Of a stretch of DNA of 64,000 nucleotides, positions 39,701-49,390 are shown piece after piece. Both the position numbers and the translations under genes were made by a program. Origin of the DNA: Antedon mediterranea (Eukaryota > Echinodermata > Crinoidea > Comatulida > Antedonidae). How positions within the stretch are numbered: position 1 is the stretch's first letter; every line of letters starts with the position of its first letter. The notes under the pieces were generated by a model, which ran no database searches, was not told the origin of the DNA, and was given only the letters and a program-made list of their open reading frames with translations. The DNA lies in contig NC_092679.1 of assembly GCF_964355755.1 (NCBI RefSeq), forward strand, positions 2,852,001 through 2,916,000. Direction: 5' to 3'.

Positions 39701-42700
39701 TATTGAAATGAAGCAATTCTTATTTTTGATTTGCATTAGTTATTATACAGATATTGACTGCTTAGAGGTTAAATATAAGATTTGACATCCCCGAGGGAAT
39801 GATATTAAGTTCGAGGGAATATATATTTCCCGAAGCGCCAGCTGAGGGAAATATATATTCCCCGAGAACTTAATATCATTCCCGAGGGGATGTCAAATCT
39901 TATAATTAACCGATATAAAAGGCAATATCTGTTATATTATATAGCCAAGAACAAGTCTGCTGGGTTGGGCGAAGCTAGGCTAGGCTAGGCCTCCTATAGT
40001 ATTTGTATTGTATTTAAAACAAGCCTGCCTAGACACCTTACCTTGCGAAGAATAATATACAGATAATTACTAATTAATGATTCCTTGGCAATAAAAGATT
40101 CACTTAGGCCTAGGTCGTTTAAATTAACAGAAGAATTTCCATCAATAAGCCTATTAATAATAATATTATAATCAGGTAGGCCGAATAAACAATTCGTCTT
40201 CACCGGATGTTCAGCGCGTACTAGTTACTAGGTTACTACCGTGAGTATTGACCAATCACAAACGGTGTTTCATCACATTTAGGGTGGACTTATAACAAAT
40301 GAGGGCGCTATGTATGCATAGCTTAAATAGTTTAGAAGATTAATTTCTTCAAGCAAATTCCGTGGCCCAGCGGATGAAACGTTGTCTTGCGATGGAGTGA
40401 CAATTCCACCCGAGTTCAAGATCGAGTAGATGACTTTTGTTTATTTATCGGCAAACTCGAGTGTTGCACACGAAAATTACACAGTCAATATCATCGTACT
40501 CGAGAATTTATATGATTAATGACAGGGGACACGATTATTACGCGAAAATTACACAGTCAATATCATCGTTCTCGAGGATATATACGATTTACGATCCTCG
40601 CAGCGGTAGTCATGTGATGCAGTTTCAACCAATCACGTTCGCGTATTTACATAGGCTATGTAATATAAATTATTATTTAATGTAGTAGTTTAATGGAATT
40701 TGCTTGAAAATTTACTGAGTGGTGGTGAAGTGCTTAAAGCCCTATTAGTACCAAAACCATATTAATATGTGTAGTGCGTCACGTCAAAATCATTGTTGCT
40801 GCTGTATAAAGTGGAAATGTGTATTGATCTGAACGACACTCCAGCCTGACGACAGTATTACGTACTAATCCATTTAAAGAGCAAATACTCCATTAGAAAG
40901 AAGATCTTGATCTACAAGATAATAGAGCGTACAACGCAGTTGATGCTTTGTCCCGCTGCTGCGTGGACATTATCTATGTTAAATGGGCTATGTCTCGTTA
41001 ATACTCCGACGCAGACTAGTCCGACGTTAAAGGGTAAACATCCAGAATTGGCCTGCTGGGATTGGATACTCATCCTTAGAGTGGCCGTGAATAATAGCAG
41101 TTTATCGAATTGTGTTATTATAGTGATATGTAAGCCACTGCGGAGACATTATTCTTGTTAAATATAATTTTTTTAAAGAAGTCTATTCAAAGTGTAAACA
41201 CTGTTAGACCTCCAACTGTGATGGTTGAGCTCTTATGTAACAATTAAAATCCATATTTTGATCATTATTTTCATCACAATTGTCATTAACTGCCATGCTC
41301 ACAATTACTTAACATGTACAGTAATACAAATTTATTTCATTAACATTTATTCGAAACATTTACATTTACAATGAGTTACATGGCAACGACAATAATAGGA
41401 GCTGTTTCAGGGATTGGAAACAGTAGTAAAAGAACTTGTCTTATACCAAACTCTAAACAGGAAAAAGATATATAAACAACTGCATTAAATCATTTGCTAA
41501 TGTTAGATATATAAATTTTAATAATCATAAACCATTTTTTCAAATATTTCATTTAAAGACCCCTTCCCTGCAATTTTGGACGTTTTTTGGAAAATAATAC
41601 ATATATATCACTTTAAAAACATTAAACCATGTCATTCCTTGTCTTAAATGTACGTTTTATGGTAAATTATGATAAAAAGTGAGAAACAATGCACTACCTA
41701 AGTAGCTCGCGGCGATCGACCTCTCGTGGACGGTCTTAGGCCTAGCCTAGCTAGACTTAGTTTTGTAGGCCTAGCTGGTAAACATCGATAACGTACGAAC
41801 ATCGTACGCTAGCTATATACCTAGCCTGACGTTGTATAGTTGCTGCATTAATTGTCTTTCTATTTTTGCCAGACTCCGTTGATACAAATTGGGGAAAACC
41901 CGGTATTTTCGCTGAAAAGTTAGGAGTCTTCCATTTGTTTTGGCTTCACGATCGATCGAAAAGTGGGCGAATTACAGGTGAAAAACAAAAATATCAATCC
42001 GCGCGCAATGCATTTTGGGATTTATAGCGGGCCGCTATAATTATTAGAATCGATTTATTTTTCACATTTTTAACCGTTTAAAGACGAAAAAAGTTATCGC
42101 AATAGGACCATATAGTATTATTTTTACATTAAATATAGTTTGTGATCTTAAATTAGATCTAAAAAACGTAGGGAATGGGGCTTTAACAAATAAAAATTGT
42201 AATAGATTTTTCTGTTATTTTCTGTTGTAATAATAGGTTATTTATTTTGTTAATGTATGATGTGTTTTCTATTATTGTTTACCTTCTTCCTTTAAGTGTT
42301 TTATATTTGTAGTCATGTTTTGCCCTCCATATGCTTGGTCTTCCAAGCTGTGACCTGGGATGTTTGTTACATTTAAGTGTTTTATATTTGTAGTCATGTT
42401 TTGCCCTCCATATGCTTGGTCTTCCAAGCTGTGACCTGGGATGTTTGTTACATTTAAGTGTTTTATATTTGTAGTCATGTTTTGCCCTCCATATGCTTGG
42501 TCTTCCAAGCTGTGACCTGGGATGTTTGTTACATTTAAGTGTTTTATATTTGTTGTCATGTTTTGCCCTCCATATGCTTGGTCTTCCAAGCTGTGACCTG
42601 GGATGTTTGTTACATTTAAGTGTTTTATATTTGTAGTCATGTTTTGCCCTCCATATGCTTGGTCTTCCAAGCTGTGACCTGGGATGTTTGTTACATTTAA

Positions 42701-44140
42701 GTGTTTTGTATTTGTTGTCATGTTTTGCCCTCCATATGCTTGGTCTTCCAAGCTGTGACCTGGGATGTTTGTTACATTTAAGTGTTTTATATTTGTAGTC
42801 ATGTTTTGCCCTCCATATGCTTGGTCTTCCAAGCTGTGACCTGGGATGTTTGTTACATTTAAGTGTTTTATATTTGTAGTCTTGTTTTGCCCTCCATATG
42901 CTTGGTCTTCCAAGCTGTGACCTGGGATGTTTGTTACATTTAAGTGTTTTATATTTGTAGTCTTGTTTTGCCCTCCATATGCTTGGTCTTCCAAGCTGTG
43001 ACCTGGGATGTTTGTTACATTTAAGTGTTTTATATTTGTAGTCTTGTTTTGCCCTCCATATGCTTGGTCTTCCAAGCTGTGACCTGGGATGTTTGTTACA
43101 TTTAAGTGTTTTATATTTGTAGTCATGTTTTGCCCTCCATATGCTTGGTCTTCCAAGCTGTGACCTGGGATGTTTGTTACATTTAAGTGTTTTATATTTG
43201 TAGTCTTGTTTTGCCCTCCATATGCTTGGTCTTCCAAGCTGTGACCTGGGATGTCTGTTATAATACATTCTTATTGTATTTGAAATAAATGATCATTTGA
43301 CGACCTTTAAATTTAAGCCTGCCGTACACAGTAAAACACCATTTCTTTGAATTAAATACTGTACGAATAAACTCGTGTACCACTATTGACTTTTAACTTT
43401 ACAGGGAGAGTATATGTTTAGGAACGACAGACTTGACAGAAGATCAAGTGATGAAGGTCGTGGACTGTCTCGGTAAAAAGTATGCGGGCGATTCTTATCA
43501 CCTTATACACAAGAACTGTAATCATTTTACACAAGAACTATCACAGGTGAAATAATGTTTGTATACTAAGTTACCATACCTAGTGTGTTAGTGGCGAGTG
43601 AGTGGCTGAGCACTTACGTAGCCATAACATTGGCAAGGGTTTAAGGCTTCATGTTTCTGGTGGTAGAACAAGTCTTCTCGGATAAGGACTATAAACCGTA
43701 GGTCCAGTGTACACATCTACCTCATGTGCACTAGTACATCTTTTGAGATGAGTAGGGGGTTACGGGTGTACTAGTACGCTGATCATAACTAGGCCTTCGG
43801 AGTATAGGAAGAAGATGATGATGATAAGACCACCATCGGATATCAGATAAACTCAAGTTCATGTTAAAACTGATTATTTGTGGGGGTGAGGTGGTTCCTC
43901 TCCCAATCTAGGTTTGATTGTATTCATGGATATTGGCGTATTCAGTAAACTATAAATAATTCTGTTGATGTTGTTATCGTTGTATTGCAGATTTTATGTG
44001 GCAAAGATATACCAAATTGGGTGAACAGACTTGCCACAGTTGGTGCTAGGATGCCGTTTATGGAACGAATGCTACCAAAAGAATGGCTGACACCTTTAGC
44101 AATTGAGGCTACAGTACACGTGAAACAACCACAACTTTGA
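24701..44140 (+). CDS. DESI2: Deubiquitinating/deSUMOylating isopeptidase 2 (PPPDE family)
   Basis: DESI2 is a cytoplasmic thiol isopeptidase of the PPPDE fold that removes ubiquitin or SUMO-type modifiers. The coding exons are 24865-24897 (within an exon starting at 24701), 26644-26716, 33475-33568, 43405-43546 and 43991-44140. All junctions keep phase and the protein has 163 residues, compared with about 194 in human. Diagnostic segments are [23 protein letters not shown] with the catalytic histidine at residue 27, [13 protein letters not shown], and [11 protein letters not shown] with the catalytic cysteine at residue 105, followed by [14 protein letters not shown] and PKEWLTP. The C-terminus stops soon after, without the longer alanine-rich tail of vertebrates. 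The ATG at 24865 was chosen because it alone is in frame with LNVYDM. An earlier ATG at 24854 is out of frame. Introns total almost 19 kb and are full of repeats. Confidence 0.96.
24898..26643 (+). other. DESI2 intron 1
   Basis: AT-rich, 1.75 kb, running from GTGAGTATT to TTCTTATTAG. A repeated CACCAAAATGG phrase appears near 25770-25875. No gene or well-bounded element was identified. Confidence 0.6.
26750..27080 (+). mobile_element. SINE-like fragments with a GGATAAGAAC..GGTCCAGTGTA core
   Basis: The segment TCTGGTGGTAGAAAAAGTCT, then CGGATAAGAACTTTTAAAAC and GGAGGTCCAGTGTAAACATC (about 26845-26910), closely matches 43665-43720. A second, weaker copy follows at 26955-27060. The core resembles a conserved domain found in SINEs of marine invertebrates (the Nin-DC type is my best recollection, uncertain). 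Confidence 0.55.
28557..28749. mobile_element. Small pogo/Tc1-like MITE
   Basis: Perfect 12-bp terminal inverted repeats, ACAGTCAACTCT and AGAGTTGACTGT, enclose about 193 bp. The interior has repeated ACCGGA/ACCAGACTTTT-type phrases in both orientations. CAGT-start ends and TA on the left side fit pogo-like elements. The right flank does not show a clear TA. Confidence 0.65.
29844..32022 (+). mobile_element. Complete 2.18-kb DNA transposon with TTTA target duplication
   Basis: The ends are 13-bp perfect inverted repeats, GGGCAATTCCATG at 29844-29856 and CATGGAATTGCCC at 32010-32022. The element is flanked on both sides by TTTA (29840-29843 and 32023-32026), the expected target duplication. 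Eight direct copies of GTAATGCGAGTGAC or close variants lie inside, four near 30206-30432 and four near 31605-32009, a subterminal-repeat pattern typical of transposase binding regions. No transposase was found. The only gene-like content is the broken family member at 31012-31330. The superfamily is not assigned: a 3-4 bp AT-rich duplication would suit Harbinger or Academ, among others. Confidence 0.85.
31012..31330 (+). pseudogene. Broken repeat-family gene (RQRKY motif) inside the transposon
   Basis: An ATG at 31012, just after CCTTTAG, opens a 42-codon frame beginning [18 protein letters not shown] and stopping at TAG. Homology-like sequence continues in other frames: [20 protein letters not shown] from about 31140, [20 protein letters not shown] from about 31215, and [20 protein letters not shown] from about 31277. 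At least two frameshifts separate these blocks, so it cannot make one intact protein. The RQRKY..EKLK..GKY pattern, with PSPFRS further on, recalls large lineage-expanded families of basic proteins in cnidarians and echinoderms of unknown function. That resemblance is from memory. What it did in the transposon is unknown. Confidence 0.55.
32542..32600 (-). mobile_element. Family A MITE, one end only
   Basis: AAGCTCTGTCTACACTATC followed by TAGTTTGACAACAAAATGTG and GGCCAAATATG. The rest of the element is missing. Confidence 0.75.
33576..33873 (+). mobile_element. Family A MITE with flank and an extra right end
   Basis: A copy at 33576-33737 begins a few bases after the DESI2 exon donor at 33569. 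Its flank (33738-33830) matches 11439-11535. At 33838-33873 a second right end (TTGATAGTGTAGACAGAGCT) follows. This suggests a longer composite element. Confidence 0.75.
33874..37880 (+). other. DESI2 intron 3, unassigned section
   Basis: AT-rich with scattered GTAGGCCTA-type words near 34950-35000 and 35340-35575. A GC-richer patch at about 35755-35840 (GCGACGCGTACACACC) and one at 36230-36300 stand out from the background, but I see no exon in them. About 37759-37873 may be a small inverted-repeat element (CCCTTTCACATGGGCTAG against GTGAAATGGGTC). Confidence 0.4.
37883..38112 (-). mobile_element. Family A MITE with five internal 21-bp units
   Basis: Ends AAGCTCTGTCTACACTATC and GTGTAGACAGAGCTTAA, with TTAA on both sides. 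The interior repeats CCCAAATATGGCAGTGATTTA-type 21-bp units about five times, where most copies have one or two. Confidence 0.9.
39072..39132 (+). mobile_element. Family A MITE with internal deletion
   Basis: ACACTATCAAACTTTTTGTG and GTGATGTGCCCATATATG are joined directly to ACAGAGCTTTAA. The right two thirds are missing. Confidence 0.7.
39512..39602. mobile_element. Minimal family A MITE (91 bp)
   Basis: Almost nothing but the two inverted ends, AAGCTCTGTCTACACTATC and GATAGTGTAGACAGAGCTT, is left. It is flanked by TTAA-like sequence on both sides. This defines the terminal repeats well. Confidence 0.9.
39775..39903. repeat. 129-bp near-perfect foldback hairpin
   Basis: Arms of about 57 bases (ATAAGATTTGACATCCCC.. 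and ..GGGGATGTCAAATCTTAT) are complementary with only a few mismatches, around a short GAAGCGCCAGCTGA loop. Within each arm GAGGGAAT..GAGGGAATATATAT repeats. It probably represents a foldback-type MITE. Confidence 0.9.
40355..40445 (+). mobile_element. tRNA-derived SINE head (candidate)
   Basis: TGGCCCAGCGGATGAAACG resembles a polymerase III A box, and GAGTTCAAGATC, about 40 bases on, a B box. It does not have the spacing or stems of a functional tRNA. Confidence 0.4.
40471..40615 (+). repeat. 72-bp tandem duplication
   Basis: CGAAAATTACACAGTCAATA occurs at 40471 and 40543. The rest of each unit (TCATCGTnCTCGAGnATnTAT) also matches. Confidence 0.8.
41553..42186. mobile_element. Non-autonomous DNA element with imperfect inverted ends
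   Basis: The left end TTTAAAGACCCCTTCCCTGC and right end AGGGAATGGGGCTTTAAC are inverted copies with some mismatches, each followed inward by an ACGTTTTT-type sequence. Length is about 630 bp. The interior includes a GCTAGGC-rich tract (41740-41830). No coding capacity was seen. Confidence 0.6.
42291..43260 (-). repeat. 81-bp minisatellite, 12 units
   Basis: The period is exactly 81 bp, with landmarks TTTAAGTGTTTTATATTTG, TTTTGCCCTCCATATGC and TGACCTGGGATGTTTGTTAC. Each unit contains a small hairpin GCTTGG-TCTT-CCAAGC. Units differ only at a few sites (GTAGTCATG, GTTGTCATG, GTAGTCTTG), so the array is young or homogenised. Two minus-strand frames of over 320 codons are open because 81 is divisible by three and the unit lacks stops in them. 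It lies inside DESI2 intron 3, antisense to the gene. I do not believe it encodes a protein. Confidence 0.95.
43575..43800 (+). mobile_element. SINE-like repeat with a GGATAAGGAC..GGTCCAGTGTA core
   Basis: The segment about 43665-43725 (TCTGGTGGTAGAACAAGTCT, CGGATAAGGACTATAAACC, GGTCCAGTGTACACATCTAC) matches the repeat at 26750-27080. It lies in the last intron of DESI2, starting just after the exon-4 donor. Confidence 0.6.
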
Positions 44141-45383
44141 CCTTAATGAACTTCAACCTTATAGAACTTTGACCTTATTGAATTATAGTATAGCAGGTTT
44201 ATATTCAAATACAAGAGAAAACTAAATGAATTTCATTATCATACTATTTTCTTACATATATTTTTTCTGACTTGATGTGACTCTTTTGTTGGTAGAATAT
44301 TAAAACTATGAAAATAATTAAGAAATTTATGAGATAATTGATGAAGTTTTCTAATAATTGATGCCTAAAAATTCTACTTAAAGTATGTCTGCTGAGCATA
44401 GCATAATTTGTTGATACGACTGTATTACCATACCTTGTTCATACCCATTACCAGATTGTTAGTTGGTCATCAGTTATTAGTGTTTGGTAACCTTGTTACG
44501 TACAACCAGGGAGTACCGCCCTGGTATAACCAAGTGTGGTGATTTCAATGGTATGTTGTAACCACTACCAAGTGTGGTGATATCACCAGTCAAAATTGAT
44601 ACCCACAACCATGTGAGATTACATTTCATTTACATGTTAGACATCTAAAGGACGTCTAAAGAGTCAATGAAGCTATACTGTATGGCTCACATGCCAGAGA
44701 TACTCACAATCAATAGTACACATAACCAAGTGTAATGCTCACCAGTCAAAATTAATACACACAACCAATGGTGTTACCCAGTTAAGATAAGCACCTATTC
44801 CCTTGACAACAATTTGTCATTTGTGTTTGGGCCAGTAAACAGGATAAAGCAAAAATGAAAAAATAAAAAAATGTTTAAAAGCAAATAAAAAAATTCTTTG
44901 TTTAGGCCTTTCTTAAAATAGCTATGAACAAAAACCTTTCCTATTTCTGTTTTTTTTTATTTCCTATTTCTAATTAATTGATGTTTAAAATATTATTATT
45001 AAGAAATATTATTGTTAAGTTCATCTGCTGGTCTGAAACTTTTCATTTTTTACAATGCAATCCTTTATTTTTATTTATTAATAGATATATCATATATTTT
45101 TTTTATTAGGACATGCATGATTAGATATCTATAGATTAGATCGTGTTTCGAATTAATATTAGCAAAAATAATATTCTGGTACATATTGCATTTGAAACAT
45201 AGAATACTTTAGCTTTTCCAGACAAAATCGAAAAAGACAAATTATATATACATACTTGGTCTAGTCTAGAATATAGACAATATTTCAGTTAGTAGATCGT
45301 CCGTCAAACAATCCCTTGGCTACTTAAATCTTCTTTCTCGTGTGCATGATCCGTAAATAAAGAAAAATATATTTATTTAGGGA

Positions 45384-45588
45384 CCATGTCAAAATTACTG
45401 CAGTAACTCCGTGTTGTTTACTCTCAAACCTGTTTATGCAATTATTTTGCCTTTAAGCTTTGAAATAACTCGCACTACTTCTACATTGAAATTAATGTGC
45501 AATCATACGTTATCGCAGTACAATTACTGCAGTACAATTACTGCAGTACAATTACTGCACTAACTGCAATAGAATAATTTTGACACGA
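45384..45588. mobile_element. TGTCAAAATTA-ended element with TGCAGTAC repeats
   Basis: TGTCAAAATTACTGCAGTAA at the left and GAATAATTTTGACA at the right form short inverted ends. Inside, ATTACTGCAGTACA is repeated three times near 45515-45560. It is related to 13130-13350. Confidence 0.5.
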
Positions 45589-46372
45589 TACGACATTTAT
45601 GTTTTCTTTTGATAAGCAAATTTATGCTTAAAACCAATGCTGCTTCTTAAGTATTTAAATGAGATACAAACATACAGGTATAATCTTGGCATTGCTAAGT
45701 CAGGGTGCTTTTATTGGTTTTTGTACTTTTCTCTACATTTCTACACCAAAAAAAATACTTTATGCATTTAAGTGTAGGAGTTGATCTCCTGGGGTGTGTG
45801 TTTAGCATTTTGAATAATTGCCTTTGGACTTTGAGGGGGTTGTTATATTACCATATATGGTTTGCTACATAATGCATGTTTATTAACTGTTCTTTACCAA
45901 TCTGCTATTTATATAGCTTCATAAACTGTACATACTGTTTTTGTATTGTGCTTGTGTTATGCTTGTATCTTGTGATAATAGCTGATATAATTATACCATA
46001 TATCGCAAACTGTATGATTCTACCATGGACCTATTAGTCTATTATTCTAATGTATAGGTCCATGACTATACCATATTGTAGCCGATTCTAGATACTGTAT
46101 GTGTCCAGTATCATAGGTAATTCCTATAATACAGTGGCATATTGTATCACATGTGACACCTGTATCATCACCTGTAAGCTTAACATACAAACAGTATGTG
46201 ATGTGACACTGTGTTATAGAATTGTCTATGATACAAGACAATTTATACTAGATACATTACAGAGAATCTGGTACCATATGGGTGTGTGACTCAACATATC
46301 ATGTATATTAATACCATAGCTTTTACACAAAAGCGGATTGAGAATTTAGAATGGTGTAAATTTAAACAATAT

Positions 46373-46521
46373 AAAGCTCTGTCCACACTACTATCAAACT
46401 ATTTGAAAAAAAAGTGTGATATCCCCAAATATGGTAGTGATATAACATGTAATATATGTCCATATATGGGCACATCACATTTTTTTTGTCACATCAAGTT
46501 TGATAGTGTGGACAGAGCTTA
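46373..46521 (-). mobile_element. Family A MITE, inverted orientation
   Basis: The ends AAGCTCTGTCCACACTA and GTGTGGACAGAGCTTAA carry a matched T-to-C change on both sides (TCCACAC and GTGTGGA). Confidence 0.9.
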
Positions 46522-47903
46522 AATCATTGAACACATTGATTGAATAACCTTTAAAAATGGGCACGTTCTATTTAAGTACGCTCTGGTGTTACGGTTACAG
46601 ACAAAATACATTATGTGTAAATCATCCGTGTCAATATCACATGTTATTTTGGAATCACATAGATTTATGCATACAAGTTGTTGTTCTATGCTACATTAGT
46701 GCCTATAGCACTCTTTAAATATTCACTTGTTTTTGATATTGAATTTTATATGAAACAAGTGCCTTTCAAATCAGACCAATCAGATGCCAGCATACATGCA
46801 CATATTGCAAGTAGCTTTGAAAAACACACAAATTCAAACTGTGCGAACTGGCCTTTAGTGAAGTACAAATTGTAGTATACATTTTTCTCAAATTTTGCAA
46901 CAATAGTTACAGGGTGTTTACATTGAAAGTAGTGGGTTTTTTTTCTGTTCTTTATAATATTAATAGATTAAAAGGTTTACGTAATTTTTCCTGGTTTATT
47001 TGACCTGCTAGTTCTGACGTCAAAGAAACTAAAAATATACCATTGTTTACTCATTTGTAATTGAATGGGAAATTGGATCTGCATGTTAGTTATTTTGTAA
47101 AACAATTGTAAATAGTGTGATTACGCACATTAAAAACAGAAGACATGACTTTGTATTGAATGTAATGTACATCAATATGATTATGATTTTGTTTTGATGT
47201 GAAAAAACTAACTCTGCTAACAAGAAATATATTTGTATAAAGTTAAGGCCGCTTTTGAAATTGTGGTTTTAAATTGGAATTACTTTTATAAGAGAATTGA
47301 AGGAAGTTGAAGACATTTTGTTAAAATAGCTCTTTCAAAGTTTTGATGAAGTATTAAATCATTGCATAGATTCTATACCTTTTTTTTGTGCTGGAGAATT
47401 TATAGTTTCGTTCTATTTGATTAGCTTGAATTTTAAAGCATAAATAAGAACTAGCTTAACTTGGTTATACATTAGTACAAAAATATGTCCCCTTAATTAA
47501 TAGGGGTGTCCCCTGGATAGGTGTGTCCCCTAATAGGCGTGTCCCAAAAGGGCGTTCTATTGTATTTAAATACCATAAATAAATACAGTATATATCACTA
47601 CAGGAGAAATTCAGGAAAAAAGTGAATGAATTTTGAAAAATCATAATCTTAACCAAATCAGTTTTTTTATGAAGAATAAATGTCACTCAACTTCCAGCTT
47701 TAAAATGGAATTGACTTAAGTAAATTTAAATAAATCAAGGAGGTAGTCAGTATGCAAGAATTCAAACTAATTTTCTTTCACTTAGGCGATCGATTTACAA
47801 GTATAATTTTAAATACTTGAGGAGAATATTTAATCATGTTTCATGAATAATTTATTGCATTTAGCTAGATTATACTTTTAAACTGTTTACTTTATGTACT
47901 TAA

Positions 47904-48414
47904 AGATGTATTGTCCCTTGAAACACAAAAAATGAAAAAAAAAAATATTCTAAATTTAAATTAGCCATATCAAAGTAATATTAATGTTATTCACTTTAAG
48001 TCGGAAATTCGAGCCAAAAACAACAAGTTTACGTAATTAACAGGTAAATTAATTAGATTACATTTCGTCTGGGAAATCGCCGCAAGCGAAAGTAAACAAA
48101 GAGTATGCATTATGCATGATGCTAATTAGGGTTGTTTTTTTTCACACAGATCGCGAGGAAGTTTTATGATTATGCATACAGAGTAGCCAAACAAGCGCGT
48201 TGCATTATGAGATATGTTTTGATTGAAAACTTTGACTGGAAGTCAGAGTTATTTTTTGAACAAAAAAACATCTGTATTTCGGTTAAATTATTTTTTTTTC
48301 TGACTAATTTTTGGTGAAAGTTAATAACTATTATGATACTTCAAAATGACCCCCTTTTTTTTTAAATTTAAAAAAAATATTTTTTTTTAAATTAGTCAAA
48401 GGGACAATACATCT
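47904..48414. mobile_element. AGATGTATTGTCCCTT-ended element
   Basis: The inverted ends AGATGTATTGTCCCTTGA and CAAAGGGACAATACATCT flank about 510 bp of AT-rich, non-coding DNA. A diverged relative lies in WDPCP at 57852-58197. Confidence 0.75.
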
Positions 48415-49350
48415 AATAATATATTCGCAAAAGTGCATTTAACGAGGCATTTGATTATTAAAAGTACCGTACGGTACCGTAGACATTTGGCTGAACATTA
48501 GATTAATTCATGTTAAGAGGTGTGATTATTTCATTTTGTAAAGGGATTAAAAATAGGAAAATATAACATTTGGGTTCTTAAATAACAGTATAACAAATTG
48601 TATAGCATGTATAAATATTAAATTTCATAATGTTTCTATAAATTACATTTTTATTAGAAGTACACTAATTAAAATAAATATGTTGTGTATACAGTATTAC
48701 AATCATGTTTTCTGATTATATCCAAAGCATATGCTCATATTATACCAGGGTTTTAAGACAGACACGTAGAGACTTTTATGTGGTTCTTTTCGTCTATTTT
48801 CTAAGCCTAAGTTTAAGCTACAGGCTTCCTTAAATAGTATATACCCAAACGTCTCCCTATTATACTTTATCTCTTTTTTTTTAAATATCAAATCTTAACA
48901 AAAACCCTGTGTACTATTTGAACATACATATACTGGTCTATCACCAATGATTCTTGGGTATAGACTGATGTTTTGGTCCTCCAAAACTTTTGTCTTGTGG
49001 ATGGACCCAGGTCAGTACTGTGATTTTAATATTAATTTATATAGTTTATAATATTGAATTATTATTTGCTATACATTGATATTTGATTTATTTTTAAAGA
49101 AATTTCTAGAATATATTGTAACATTTGAGCAGTACAGTATGTAAAATATATTAAATCAGACATTAATATATACTATAATGTTTGTTTCTCTATAAATTAT
49201 GAAATAAATTGTACATTATTATTATTATTATTTGGACCCGAACCTCTTCCAACTGCAACTAGCTCAGGGGTGCTAGATTTCAGTGTCACTTTTTTGACTG
49301 CAATGCTCATCTGATCAAACAATTAAAAAATCCAAAAATTTTTGACAAAG

Positions 49351-49368
49351 TTTATTTCATCGTTTATT
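49351..49368 (-). terminator. CCDC97 poly(A) signals
   Basis: Two AATAAA hexamers on the minus strand (49356-49351 and 49368-49363) lie 20-40 bases downstream of the CCDC97 stop codon, giving a very short 3' untranslated region. Confidence 0.6.
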
Positions 49369-49390
49369 CGTTACTAAAACAAAAAAGAGG

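Larger units (their letters stand above)
44141..49350. other. DESI2 3' untranslated region and intergenic DNA
   Basis: Possible DESI2 poly(A) signals (AATAAA) are at 44862 and 44884. Beyond these lie a TGTCAAAATTA element, a family A MITE, a repeated CCCCTAATAGG-type block at 47490-47560, and a TGTATTGTCCCTT element. No further gene is seen. Confidence 0.45.

Noticed and set aside
40907..41161. 84-codon plus-strand open frame in DESI2 intron 3
   Set aside because: It shows no domain or repeat-family protein I can name. Length alone is not evidence.
42272..43268. Two overlapping 320-codon minus-strand open frames with 27-residue repeats
   Set aside because: They are produced by an 81-bp non-coding minisatellite inside a DESI2 intron. 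Two frames being open at once shows the openness comes from period and composition.
46678..46875. 65-codon plus-strand open frame
   Set aside because: No homology is recognised, there are no splice partners, and it lies in the intergenic AT-rich region.
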